From DATATJ01 sp963789075 (GTDB taxonomy: Bacteria > Acidobacteriota > Vicinamibacteria > Vicinamibacterales > CAVVIG01), in assembly GCA_963789075.1 (NCBI GenBank), contig CAWBJQ010000014.1, positions 806,001 through 870,000 on the forward strand: DNA of 64,000 bases, written 5' to 3'. The notes below the pieces were generated by a model, which saw only the letters and a program-made list of their open reading frames with translations, did not search any database and had not been told where the DNA came from. This document shows, in pieces, positions 36,263 to 47,033 of this stretch. A program made the position numbers and the translations under genes. Numbering within the stretch: position 1 is the first letter of the stretch; each line of letters starts with the position of its first letter.

Positions 36263-39106
36263 TTATTCCGGCATCAGCGTCACGACGGTGTAGCGATTGA
36301 GCGGAAAATAGCGCCGGAACGTCTCGCGCAGCGCGTCCGGCGTCACGGCGTCGATGCGCGCGCTCCGCGTCAGGATGTCGGCGGGATTGTCGCCGAACAG
36401 CCTGGCCGATGCGAGACGCTGCAGCCAGTAGCCATTCTGCTTCAACGTCGTCTCGTCTTCGCGCCGCGCCGCCTCCTTCGCCCGCATCGTCAGATCCGCG
36501 GTCGGACCGTCGGCTTGCAGCCGCGTCACTTCCTGGATCACCCGGTCGGTCATCGCCGCCATGTTCTCCGGCGCCGAGCCGAAGCTGACCATCACGTGGC
36601 CGGCGCCGCGCTGCGGGAACGGCTGCGCGTGGCTGACCGACACCGTGTAGGTCTGGCCGAGGCTCTCGCGCAGAATGTCGCGCAGCGCGATTTCCAGAAC
36701 CACCAGCGCCCGGCCGAGCTGTTCCTGCTCGAGCGGATCGCGCGACGCTTCGGCAAAGAAGCTGATCACCGTCTGGCTCCGCGGCTCGCGCCCCTTTTCG
36801 ACCGTGACACGCTGCACGCCGTCGGGAAACGCGATCCCGAGATCCTTGAAGGCGGCGGTGGCCGTACCGGTTGACGGCAGCGACCCGACGTACTGCGCCA
36901 GCATCGGAATCGCTTCGTCCACCTTGAAGGCCCCCACCATCACGAACGAAAAGTCGGCGGCGTTCGAGAATCTGGCGCGGTAGTACCTCCAGCATCTTTT
37001 CGCGGTCGAGCGTCTCGACGCGCGCCGGCGTCACCGGCTGCGCTGTGTAGTGGTGCGAGGTGTTGACATCCGCCACGCGGTCGCTGAACACGCGTCCAGG
37101 CGACTGCTCGCGGTTGACCGACGAGGCGACGAGCTGACGCTTGACCAACGCGAACGCCTCCGGGTCGTCGCCCGGCGCCGTGAAGCGGTCGTAGAGAATC
37201 TGCAGCGCCGTCTCGAGCTCGGCGGGCGCCGCGCTCCCGGAAAATCCGTGCGTCGAGATGCGCATGAACGGCGACGCCGATACGAGCTTGCCGGTCAGAA
37301 AGCGCTCCATATCGAGCAATTTCAGCGGACCGGCTCCCGAAGCGCTCACGTAATTGGCCGAGAGCGACGCTTCCGGGAAATCGGCGGGCGGCGCGAGGGA
37401 AGCGCCGCCGAGCGACTCCATCGAGAACAGAACCTGATCGTTTTTGAAGTCGGTCGGCTTCAGCCACGCTTCGACGCCGTTGGCGAATCGGACGATGGTG
37501 ACGCCGAGGGTGTCCAGGGTGCGGCGCGAGGCGACGCGTCCCGGGCTCAGGCTTGTGCTCCATCAGCGCGAGCGATCCGGTCGCCGTCGACGTCCACGCG
37601 GCAACATCAGCTTTCTCGCCCTGCGCGAGAGCGTCGAGGAGCTCGGCGTCGGTCGGCGCCTGAAGCCCGGGCTTCTGCGGCGAGACCGCCAGCACGACGC
37701 GGCTGTCGTCGGTCAGCGCGCGCTTGGCGGCCGCCCACGACTCGTCGAGCGTGATGCCCGGCAGCACCTGCTGCACGAGCTGATGCTCGTACGCAACGCC
37801 CGGCGTCGGCTCGTCGACCAGGAAGTATTTCAAACATTCCTGGGCGAAGGATCCGCTGTCGGTCTTGTCGCGCTCGGCGTACACCCGGTCGAAGAGCGCG
37901 GCCATCCATTTCTTGGCGCGATCGATCTCGGCGGCCGTGAAGCCGTACTCGCGGACGCGACGCGCCTCGGTGGCGATCGCCGTGATCCCCTGATCCAGCT
38001 TGCCGTCCTGGACGCCGGCGCCAATCGTAAACGTGTGTACAGTGCGGCCCAGCCGGCCGCCCGACACGCCCGCGCCGAGAAACGGGGCGTCCGGCTTGCG
38101 CGCGAGCTCCGAGAAGCGCTCGTTGAACATGTGATCGGTGAGCTGCTGCACGAGATCGCGGCGGTAGTCGGCGACGTGCTGCTCGCTCTCGGCAGGACGC
38201 TTGCGCACGACTTCGACGACCGACTGAGTGACCTCCGGATCGGCGACGAAGCTCACGAGCAGCGTTTGCGGCAGCGGCACCGCGGCATTCGGCATCGGCG
38301 CGGCCGGCGCGCGAGGCGTCAGCGGGCCGAACGTCGAGACGATCGCTGCAGTCATCTGCGACGGCTCGATGTCGCCGACCGCGATGACGGCCATGCGGTC
38401 GGGCCGGTACCACGTGTCGTAGAACGCCCGCAGCCGCGATGCGGGCGTTGTGCGGATGATGTCCGGCTTGCCGATCGGCAGGCGCTCGGCGTAGCGCGAC
38501 TGATAGAAGAGCAGCGGGAGCTGTTTGTCGCGCACGCGCGAGCTCGCCCCGAGCCCGCCGCGCCATTCCTCGATCACGACGCCCCGCTCTTTGTCCAGTG
38601 CCGTGGGATCGAACGTCAGCCCGCCGGCAACGTCCGCCAGCGCCGTGAGGCCCTTCGCGACGATCTCAGGCTGGCCGCTCGGCAGATCGAGCATGTACAC
38701 GGTTTCGTCGAAGCTGGTATAGGCGTTGACGTGCGGTCCGAGCCGCGCGCCCACCGACTCGAAGGCCGACACGAGCTCGCCGGGCTTGAAGTGCGTGCTG
38801 CCGTTGAACGCCATGTGCTCGATGAAGTGGGCGAGCCCTTGTTGATCGTCGGCTTCCTCGAGCGACCCGGATTTCACGGCGAGCCGCAGCGCGACACGCT
38901 TGGCGGGACGCTCGTTCTGTCTGACGAAGTATTTCAGGCCGTTCGCCAGCGTGGCGGTGTGAATCGCGGCGTCGAACGGGATGCGATCCTCGAAGATTGA
39001 GAACAGCCGGAGCGGCTGGAGCCTGCGTGCGCACGCCAGCAGGGAGCGCCGACAGCAGGAGAAGGAGTGCGCCAAGCCATCGCTTGGCGGACAGGCGTAA
39101 TCGCAT
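36263..39106 (-). CDS. M16 (pitrilysin) zinc protease, two-domain
   Basis: ATG 39106 gives a signal peptide (WLGALLLLLSALPAG). The zinc site is the inverted motif in HFIEHMAFNGS, with the distal Glu region in TSFDETVYMLDLP. Four M16-type lobes follow, including TPASRLRAFYDTWYRPDRM, SQTVISFFAEASRDP and the C-terminal TPDALRETFRRYFPLNRYTVVTLMPE. About 945 residues, which fits the double-chain family. Shifts lie near 39000, 37545, 37420 and 36970. It probably degrades peptides in the periplasm. Confidence 0.9.
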
Positions 39107-39192
39107 GGCGCCACTCTATCAACAATACTGCTGCGGTTTCGACGATTGAGGTGCAGCGGGTCCAAAACGATCCGCCCTACACGCCGGATGTT

Positions 39193-39428
39193 TTGCCACC
39201 GAGGCACAAAGGCACGGAGGAATACTGGGCGAGGCGTCGTCAAGCCTGATGCCGCGCACCGCACGCCGCCGCTTTGCGGCGGCATCGCTGAGCATGACCG
39301 GCGGAAACACAAACGTTCGCATTGTGCCGCTTTGTGTTTCCGCTGGTCATGTCGGCGTTGAAGATGGCCGGCAAGACCGGCCGTCGTGCGGCGCGCGTCT
39401 GCTCGGTGCCGCGGTGCCTCTGTGGCAA
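39193..39428. repeat. Nested inverted-repeat element
   Basis: Outer arms TTGCCACCGAGGCAC (39193-39207) and GTGCCTCTGTGGCAA (39414-39428) enclose an inner 21-bp inverted repeat, arms 39293-39313 and 39331-39351, with one mismatch and a 17-base loop. No gene is supported in the 39107-39458 stretch. The outer arms resemble the CACGGAGGCAC family, so this could be a non-autonomous transposon-like insertion. Confidence 0.65.
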
Positions 39429-39458
39429 GAATCAGACGGTTTCGATCGCGACGCTCAA

Positions 39459-40145
39459 CTATCGCGCGACGAGCACCGCGAACGCGTCGCGGCGCCACGT
39501 CACCTCGACGCGAAATCCCGCCTCTGTCAGCAGCGCCATTTCCGTGGCGAGCGGCACGTACACATCCTCGCGCGCCCACGAGCGAAACAGCGCGGCGGTC
39601 CTGGCGGGCGGATACCTGCGGCCGACGTGCGCACGCCACGCGCGCATCTGAACTGCGGCGAGCGCCCGGTCGGCGGCGGGATGACATTCGGCGATCACGA
39701 GAACGCCGCCGCGCCGCAGGGCTCCTCGAAGGCGCCGGTACAAGCGGCGCTTCGCGGCGCGCGTGCGGACGTGGTGCAGCGCGAATGAGGCGACGAAGGC
39801 ATCGGCCTTGGGGAAGGGCGCCTGCAGAAACGATCCGCACACGAGCGTCGCCCGGCCGCCGAGCCGCTGCGCGGCGAGCGCCAGAATCGCCTCGTCTGCG
39901 TCGATGCCGGCGACGTGCGCACGGCGCGCACGCGCGAGCACGCGCGAGGCGAGTGCGCCCGTGCCGATGCCGAGCTCCACGACGCGGCGGGCCTGCGGGC
40001 TGACGGCAGACGCCGCCGCCTCGAGCATTTCTTCGTAGTGCGGGATGAACGTGCGGATGCGATCGTCGTATTCCGATAATCGAATGCCCAAGTGCTCGGC
40101 CACGTGCCGCGGACGACTGGATGCAGAAGCCATGCGAGTGCACAT
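39459..40145 (-). CDS. Class I SAM-dependent methyltransferase
   Basis: 228 residues, intact. Motif I (VVELGIGTGALASRVL), motif post-I (HVAGIDADEAIL) and a motif IV-like stretch (FVASFALHHVRT) are clear, then GGVLVIAECHP. The N-terminal RLSEYDDRIRTFIPHYEEML fits small-molecule or ubiquinone-type methyltransferases. The ATG at 40145 shares one base with the TGA of the M24 peptidase gene, so they are coupled. The substrate is unknown. Confidence 0.85.
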   Translation of the reverse strand: MCTRMASASSRPRHVAEHLGIRLSEYDDRIRTFIPHYEEMLEAAASAVSPQARRVVELGIGTGALASRVLARARRAHVAGIDADEAILALAAQRLGGRATLVCGSFLQAPFPKADAFVASFALHHVRTRAAKRRLYRRLRGALRRGGVLVIAECHPAADRALAAVQMRAWRAHVGRRYPPARTAALFRSWAREDVYVPLATEMALLTEAGFRVEVTWRRDAFAVLVAR

Positions 40146-41423
40146 CACGCAAATGGCTTGTCGATGGCGGGGCTCGGCTGCGTGAAAAACCGGGCGCCCT
40201 CCTCGGTGATGTGCAGGCAATCCTCCAGCCGGATCCCGAACTCGCCGTAGATGGCAATCATCGGCTCGTCGCTGAAGCACATGCCGGGCTGCAGCGGTGT
40301 ACGGTTGCCGCGAACGAAATTCGTCCACTCGTGGATGTCGAGTCCGATGCCGTGGCCCGTGCGGTGGGGAAGGCCCGGGACCTTGTAGCCGGGGCCGAAT
40401 CCGGCGTCGGTGATGACTTTGCGTGCGGCCGCGTCGACCGCTTCACACGGCACGCCAGGTTTCGCGGCGCCGAACGCCGCGGCCTGCGCGCGATGTTCCA
40501 GGTTCCACACGTCGATCTGCCGCTGCGTGGGCTTGCCGAAGACGATGGTGCGCGTGATGTCCGATTGATATCCGTCCACATGGCATCCATCGTCGATCTG
40601 AACGACGTCGCCTTCGCGGAGCTGCTGCGGCATGATGCTGCCGTGCGGAAACGCCGTGTATTTGCCGAAGCTCACCGAGACGTCCGCGATCGGCGCGCCC
40701 AGCTCGCGATAGGCGGAGAGGATGTTGGTGCGCAGCTCGGTCTGCGTCATGCCTTCCTTGCAGCGTGGCGAAGCCGGCTTTGTACGCCTCGATCGTGATG
40801 TCGTTGGCACGCTGCATCAACGCGATTTCGGCCGGCGACTTAATCATGCGGCAGCCGGCGGTCACGGGATCGGCGCTGTCGTAATCGAGCGCCGACGCTT
40901 CCTTTCTGATGCCGTTGAAGATGAAAAAGCGCAGCTGCTCCTCGACGCCGACGCGCCCGGTCGCGACCCCGCGGTCCTTGAGAATCTGCGCCACGAGCTG
41001 GTACGGACTGTCGTCTTCCTGCCACGTGCGCACGTCGGTGCCGAACTTGATCAGTTCGCGCGCACGCTCCTCTTCAAACGCGGGGCAGACCCAGGCCAGC
41101 TCGCCCTTGGCCGGAATCACGGCGAGAAACGGCCGTTCGCTCAAACCCCAGCGCACCCCAGTGAAGTAGAACAGGCTGGTCCCGCCTTCGAGGCAAATCG
41201 CGGCCAGCTGATGCTCGACCATCAGGCGCCGCGCCTTCTCGACGCGGGCCCGGCGCTCGTCGAGCGTGATCGGCACGATGTCGGCGGTCATCGAACGCCG
41301 CTTCGGTTGCCCAGAAGGCGTTGCACTGGCTTGCGTGGAGGCGGCCGCGGAACCGCACGCGGCAGCGCCGGCGACACCGGCGGCGACAGAGTGCTTGAGG
41401 AACGCCCGGCGGTTCGTCTTCAT
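40145..41423 (-). CDS. M24 Xaa-Pro aminopeptidase-like protein with Tat/lipoprotein signal
   Basis: The N-terminus has a twin-arginine motif (TNRRAFLKHSVAAG) and a lipobox (AGAAACGS). The creatinase-N domain follows, then the pita-bread domain with the metal ligands: Asp residues in VVQIDDGCHVDGYQSDITR, His in LPHRTGHGIGLD, and Glu in FSDEPMIAIYG and RLEDCLHIT. About 426 residues, one shift near 40755. It would cleave X-Pro peptides on the outer side of the membrane. Its ATG overlaps the end of the amidohydrolase (ATGA). Confidence 0.88.
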
Positions 41424-42994
41424 CGTTGATCCTTCGCAGAAGCGGACGTGGCAGATTTCGCGGCGGACGGCGCGGCCGACAGGACGCGCGAGACAGGCAG
41501 CTTGCCGCGATCGACGATGCGCCCCTCCTTCATAACCGCCGCCACCTTCTCAAGATTGCCGATGTCGGCGAGCGGATCGGCGGTCAGCAGGAGGAGGTCG
41601 GCGAACTTACCGGCTTCGATCGTGCCGAAGTCTTTCAGGCCGCGCGCCGCGATCGCGCCGTTGCGTGTGGCAGAGACGATCGCCTGTGACGAAGTCATGC
41701 CGAGCTCGACCAGCCCTTCGATCGCCATGACCGTGCCGATGCCGTGGTCCTGCTCCTTCGGCTTCGGCGTGCGGCTCAACTCGGCTGCGGCGGCCCAGTA
41801 ACTGTCGGTGCCGGGCGTGATGCGGCAGCCGGCGCGGATCAACTTCTGCGCGTTGGCGCGGCGCGATTCGAGGTCGGCGCCGGCATCAGCCGCTTCCTTC
41901 CGCCGCTCCGCCGTCGTCTTTTCGCGCGCCGGCGTCGGCGACTCTTTCTCGGCCTCGGCGCGCTTCTTCGCCGCCTCGTCCTTCGCCTTGAGGTGGCGCT
42001 TCCACGCCGGGCCGGTGATCGTGCTCGCGAGCATCGAGCACATCAGACCGCGCTCTTGAATCGTCGCCACCATGTCGTCCGGCAGCTCGCGGCCGTCGAG
42101 CAGCTCGGGATGCTGAATGCCGTCGATCCCCGCAGCGATCGACACACGCAGTCCTTCGACGCTGGTCGAATGCGTTTCGGCGGCGCGGTTGCGCTTGTGC
42201 GCTTCGTCGACGATCACCTGCTGCGCCTCGGGCGAGAAACCGATGTAGGTCGGATCGGAGAAATGGCTGGTGCCGCCGAACTTCAAGAAGTCGGGGCCCT
42301 TGTCGAGATACGCGTCGATGGCCCGCCGCAGCTCATCTGGCGTCATCGCCATCAGCTCCTCGCCGCCGCCCTGCGCGATGTAGTCGTTCATCTGTTCCTG
42401 GAACAGCGTCAGCGGTCCCATCACGCGGCTGAACGAAAACGAATACGGTCCGCTCCAGCCGAGGATGTTGCCCGCCGCGAGGATGCGTGCGCCGACCGCG
42501 TCGCCCCGCGCGATGGAGTCGCGCACCTTTGTGAGCGCCGGCAGCGCGCCGTAGCTGTCGCGGACGGTCGTGACGCCGTAGCTCAGATCGATCTGCGCCG
42601 CTTCGAGCACGATGTCGGCTTCGCGCGGCTGGTAGCGCACGAGCGTTTCGTACCGATCGTTCTGGCCGCCGTAGAGCGACAGGTGAACGTTGGTGTCGAT
42701 GAGGCCGGGGACGATCCACTGGCCGCGCGCGTCGATCTGGTGCGCGTCGGCGGGAATCGGGATCGCGCGGCGCGGTCCGACGGCGGCGACCCGCGCACCC
42801 TCGATCAGGATCACGGCATCGGCGATCGGCGGCCCGCCGTTGCCGTCCACGACGGTGCCGCCCACGATGGCGGTCCGCGCGACCGGCGCGGGCGCTTGCG
42901 CGGCGGAAATGTGGAGCGTGAGCATCAGCGCCGAGAAGGTCAACGCGAGCGGGACTGCCCACCGGATCGGACGTAGCGGCATCATGCACCTCAT
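41420..42994 (-). CDS. Secreted amidohydrolase-superfamily protein (imidazolonepropionase/prolidase-like)
   Basis: 524 residues, intact. A signal peptide (VPLALTFSALMLTLHISAAQ) precedes GGTVVDGNGGPPIADAVI and the barrel. Metal positions: the first motif reads IDTNVHLS, so the usual first His of HxH is Asn; AAETHSTS, GIQHPELL and PGTDSYW keep the later His and Asp residues. A Lys/Glu-rich insert (about 41930-42000) lies between them. Similar enzymes hydrolyse dipeptides or cyclic amides. The start may be 42994 or 42985. First gene of a coupled three-gene operon with M24 peptidase and methyltransferase. Confidence 0.85.
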   Translation of the reverse strand: MRCMMPLRPIRWAVPLALTFSALMLTLHISAAQAPAPVARTAIVGGTVVDGNGGPPIADAVILIEGARVAAVGPRRAIPIPADAHQIDARGQWIVPGLIDTNVHLSLYGGQNDRYETLVRYQPREADIVLEAAQIDLSYGVTTVRDSYGALPALTKVRDSIARGDAVGARILAAGNILGWSGPYSFSFSRVMGPLTLFQEQMNDYIAQGGGEELMAMTPDELRRAIDAYLDKGPDFLKFGGTSHFSDPTYIGFSPEAQQVIVDEAHKRNRAAETHSTSVEGLRVSIAAGIDGIQHPELLDGRELPDDMVATIQERGLMCSMLASTITGPAWKRHLKAKDEAAKKRAEAEKESPTPAREKTTAERRKEAADAGADLESRRANAQKLIRAGCRITPGTDSYWAAAAELSRTPKPKEQDHGIGTVMAIEGLVELGMTSSQAIVSATRNGAIAARGLKDFGTIEAGKFADLLLLTADPLADIGNLEKVAAVMKEGRIVDRGKLPVSRVLSAAPSAAKSATSASAKDQR

Positions 42995-43052
42995 GTCGAT
43001 GCGAGATGGTAGCGGATCTGCACGCGCCGCGTCGTTTACAATCATCGGATCG

Positions 43053-45362
43053 ATGACGACCATATCCAACCGTATCGCAGAAGAGCTAGGCGTCCGCGTT
43101 CCGCAAGTTGACGCCGCGATCGCTTTACTCGACGACAAATCCACCGTGCCGTTCATCGCGCGCTATCGCAAGGAAGCGACCGGCGGGCTCGACGACACGC
43201 AACTCCGCGCGCTCGACGAGCGTCTCCGCTATCTGCGCGAGCTCGAAGATCGTCGCGCCGCCATCCTGAAGAGCATCGAGGAGCAGGGCAAGCTTTCGCC
43301 CGAGCTGGCGGACGCCATCAACGCGGCGGACACCAAGGCCCGGCTCGAAGATCTCTATCTACCGTTCAAGCCGAAGCGGCGCACCAAGGCGCAGATTGCG
43401 CGGGAGGCCGGCCTCGAGCCGCTCGCGCTTGCGCTGCTCGCACGACCCGATGCTGGTGCCCGACGCGGCCGCAGCGCCATACGTGGACGCCGACAAAGGG
43501 ATCGCCGACGCCGCAGCGGCGCTCGAAGGTGCGCGCTGGATCCTCATGGAGCAATTCGCCGAGGACGCCGAGCTGGTCGGCGGCCTGCGCCAGCTGCTGT
43601 GGGATCGCGGCGATTGGAAGTCCGTCGGTGATCGACGGCAAGCAGGACGAGGGGATCAAGTTCTCGGACTACTTCTCCGCGAGCGAGCCGCTGCAAACGG
43701 ATCCCGTCGCACCGCGTGCTGGCGCTGCTTGCGCGGCCGGCAAGGAAGGCTTCCTGCGCCTGGCAGTGACGCTGCCCGGAAGCAGAAGACGCGGCCGGTC
43801 CCTCCGAACCCGAGCGGCGCATCGCCGCGCGCGCCGGCATCGCCGACAAGGGACGCCCGGCGGACAGCTGGCTGACGACGACCGTCCGCTGGACGTGGAA
43901 GGTCAAGCTGTTGACGCAACTCGAGCACGAACATCGAGCAGCGGCTTCGCGAGCGAGGCCGAGGCCGAAGCGATCCGCGTCTTCGGACGCAACCTGCACG
44001 ACCTGCTGCTCGCCGCGCCGGCGGGGCAGCGCGCGACGATGGGGCTCGATCCGGGGATCCGGACCGGCGTCAAGGTCGCGGTCGTGGACGGGACCGGCAA
44101 GCTGCTCGAGACCGCAACGGTGTACCCACACGAGCCGCGCAAGGACTGGGACGGCGCGCTCAAGACGCTGGCGTCACTCTGCGCGCGCCACCGCGTCAGC
44201 TGATCTCGATTGGCAACGGCACCGCGTCGCGCGAAACCGACAAGCTCGCCGGCGATCTGATGACGCGGCATCCCGAGCTCGCGCTGACCGAGGTCGTCGT
44301 CTCCGAGGCGGGAGCCTCGGTGTATTCGGCATCGGAGGCGGCCGCGAAGGAGTTCCCGCATCTCGACGTCTCGCTCCGCGGCGCCGTCTCCATCGCGCGG
44401 CGGCTCCAGGATCCGCTCGCCGAGCTGGTCCGCATCGATCCGAAGGCGATCGGCGTCGGGCAGTATCAGCACGACGTCAGCCAGACGCGGCTCGCCATGA
44501 AGCTCGACGCGGTCGTCGAGGACTGCGTCAACGCGGTCGGGGCCGACGTGAACACGGCGTCGGTGCCGCTGCTGTCGCGCATCTCCGGGCTGAGCGAGTC
44601 GAGCGCGGCGAATATCGTCGCGTTCCGCGACGAGCACGGTCCGTTCCGCACACGCCGCGAGATCATGAAAGTGCCGCGCATCGGCGGACGGACGTTTCAG
44701 CAGGCGGCCGGTTTTCTTCGCGTGATGGACGGCGAGAACCCGCTCGACGCGATCGGCGGTCCATCCCGAGGCGTACCCGGTCGTCGAGCGCATCGTGGCG
44801 AAAACCGGCTTGCCCGTGCGTGAGCTGATCGCCAACAGCGGCGCGCTGCGCGCCATCAGGCCCGACGACTTCGTGGACGCGCAGTTCGGGCTGCCGACGG
44901 TGAAGGACATTCTCGCCGAGCTCGAGAAGCCGGGCCGCGATCCGCGGCCGGAGTTCAAGACCGCGGTGTTCCGCGAAGGCGTCGAGCAGATGCGCGATCT
45001 GCAGCCGGACATGGTGCTCGAAGGCGTCGTGACGAACGTCGCCAACTTCGGCGCGTTCGTCGACATCGGCGTGCACCAGGACGGGCTCGTGCACGTGTCG
45101 CAGCTCGCCGATCGGTTCGTCAAGGATCCACGCGAGGTCGTGAAGGCCGGACGACATCGTGAAGGTGAAGGTCGTCGAGATCGATCTGAAACGAAAGCGC
45201 ATCGCGCTGACGATGAAGCTGGGGGAAGCGGGTGTGGCGCCAGCGCGCCCCTCGCGGCCGGTTGCCAGCCAGTCGAAGGGATCGACGCCGCTGCCGCCAC
45301 GGGCTCCGGCCACGTCGATGGCCGCGGCGTTTTCGAAACTGCAGTCAAATTCGAAAGGCTGA
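43053..45362 (+). CDS. tex: Tex-family S1 RNA-binding transcription accessory protein
   Basis: N-terminal VPFIARYRKEATGGLDDTQL and LEDLYLPFKPKRRTKAQIA are Tex signatures. The YqgF-like domain follows with MGLDPGIRTGVKVAVVDGTG, then helix-hairpin-helix ISGLSESSAANIVAFRDEHG, and a C-terminal S1 domain (DMVLEGVVTNVANFGAFVDIGVHQDGLVHVS). About 770 residues. At least seven single-base shifts lie between 43445 and 45150. It is a cytoplasmic factor of transcription and RNA quality. The Ala/Pro/Ser-rich tail ends at 45362, followed by a repeat element. Confidence 0.93.
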
Positions 45363-45368
45363 GAAAAA

Positions 45369-45447
45369 ACCACGAAGGACACGAAGGGCGCGAAGGAACA
45401 CGAACACGGCTTATTGGTTTACCTTGGTCTCCTTTGTGTCCTTTGTG
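45369..45447. repeat. Inverted-repeat hairpin, ACCACGAAGGACACGAAGG family
   Basis: ACCACGAAGGACACGAAGG at 45369 with CCTTTGTGTCCTTTGTG ending at 45447, after the Tex stop. Same family as 17200, 32935, 50021 and 55755. Confidence 0.8.
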
Positions 45448-45473
45448 TTTGAAACCTTGTGACGGAGGTCAAC

Positions 45474-46496
45474 ATGGCGAAGATGCGCGCGATGCAAGTG
45501 GCGACACCTGGCGGACCGTTCGAGGAGGTCCAACGTGACATTCCCGAACCGGATCGCGGGTCGGTGCGGGTGAAAGTGCAGGCGTGCGGGATCTGCCACA
45601 GCGACTCGTTTACGAAAGAGGGCACTTTTCCGGGGCTACAGTATCCGCGCGTGCCCGGACATGAGATTGCCGGCGTGATCGATGCGGTGGGTGCCGATGT
45701 CGCATCGTTCCGGAAAGGGCAGCGCGTCGGCGTCGGCTGGCACGGCGGCCATTGCGGCCATTGCAACTCGTGCCGCCGCGGCGATTTCGTCACGTGTCAG
45801 GTCGCGCCGGCCGTGCCCGGTATCACCTTCGATGGAGGCTACGCCGAGTACATGGTTGCACCAGCATCGTCGTTGGCGCTGGTCCCGGATGATTTGTCGG
45901 CAGTCGACGCGGCGCCGTTGATGTGCGCGGGCATCACGACGTTCAACGCCCTGCGCCATAGCGGCGCGGGGCCTGGCGATCTGGTGGCCGTGCTCGGTAT
46001 TGGCGGACTTGGTCACCTCGGCGTGCAGTTCGCGGCGAAGATGGGGTTTCGAACCATCGCCATCGCACGCGGTGCGGATAAAGCGGCGCTGGCGAAGACG
46101 CTCGGCGCCCACGAATACATCGACAGCCAGGCGCAGGACGTTGCCGGGGAACTGGCGAAGCGGGGTGGCGCTCGCGTGATTCTGGCGACCGCGACCAGCG
46201 GCGCGGCCATGACCGCGGCGCTCGATGGCCTCGGCGTCAACGGCACCCTCATGGTCCTGGGTGCGGCCGATGAGCCGCTCAAAGTGCCGGCGTCCACGTT
46301 GATCGGTAAGCGGACCGAGGTGCGAGGCTGGCCGGCGGGCACGTCTATCGATTCGCAAGACACGCTGGCCTTCAGTGTGCTCGCCGGCGTGCGGCCGATG
46401 ATCGAAGAGTTTCCGTTAGCGCGCGCCGCGGAGGCCTACGCGCGCATGATGAGCGGGCACGCGAGATTTCGGGTGGTGCTGACGACCGGACTCTGA
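45474..46496 (+). CDS. Zinc-dependent alcohol dehydrogenase (MDR family)
   Basis: 340 residues, intact. Catalytic zinc ligands: Cys in CGICHSD and His/Glu in VPGHEIAG; the structural zinc cysteines are CGHCNSCRRGDFVTC. The NAD(P)-binding motif is GIGGLGHLGVQFA. The sequence is close in style to AdhP/AdhA-like enzymes. It oxidises alcohols or reduces aldehydes. No direct partner gene is adjacent; it is flanked by repeat-rich non-coding DNA. Confidence 0.92.
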   Translation: MAKMRAMQVATPGGPFEEVQRDIPEPDRGSVRVKVQACGICHSDSFTKEGTFPGLQYPRVPGHEIAGVIDAVGADVASFRKGQRVGVGWHGGHCGHCNSCRRGDFVTCQVAPAVPGITFDGGYAEYMVAPASSLALVPDDLSAVDAAPLMCAGITTFNALRHSGAGPGDLVAVLGIGGLGHLGVQFAAKMGFRTIAIARGADKAALAKTLGAHEYIDSQAQDVAGELAKRGGARVILATATSGAAMTAALDGLGVNGTLMVLGAADEPLKVPASTLIGKRTEVRGWPAGTSIDSQDTLAFSVLAGVRPMIEEFPLARAAEAYARMMSGHARFRVVLTTGL

Positions 46497-47033
46497 ACCT
46501 CACGGCCGCTACTCGACGTCGACGCGCACTTAACGCTCGTGGTGCATCGCGAGCGCAGAGGGCCCCGACGGCCGATCCTCGCGCTGCACGCCCTTTCGTA
46601 CGCGCCTCAAAGCCAGAAGCGTGTCCGAGCCGATTTTCCGTGGTGGCTGCTGCGCCTCGCGACGCCGGACGGCCGCATTCGGCTCGTGAACATCGAGATC
46701 ATCCAAAAAAATGGTGATGCCGAATCGCCGGATGCTGGTGTGGACGGAATAATTTTGCGACGGGACGCGAATCTGCTCTCAGCCTCTTTCGTACTGGTGT
46801 AGGATGTGCCCGTTCGGCGCGTCACCCCACAATCCCTAACTCTCAGACTCACGCGTTTGCCCTGAGTCCGATGTGTGATTGCGGACGCATTTCGCCGAGC
46901 AACCGCCGTCGCCTCACCGCTTCACCGCATCACACGCGTTCGCCCCGGTCGTCGACCCGAAGTCGGTTAGTCCCTGTCCCTGTCAGTGTCAGGCTGGTTT
47001 GGGAGACGTTGGATTCGAGCAGGAGGCACAAGA
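46497..47033. other. Intergenic stretch without a confident gene
   Basis: 537 bases between the alcohol dehydrogenase and the Oar-like gene. A frame at 46539-46802 on the plus strand could code for 87 residues (with FPWWLLRLATPDGRIRLVN), but it has no ribosome site I can see and no recognised family. I would not call it a gene. Direct repeats CCTGTCCCTGTCAGTGTCAG lie at about 46975. Confidence 0.5.

Noticed and set aside
46539..46802. 87-residue hypothetical gene upstream of the Oar-like gene
   Set aside because: No ribosome site, no recognised family, and an equally long frame lies on the other strand.
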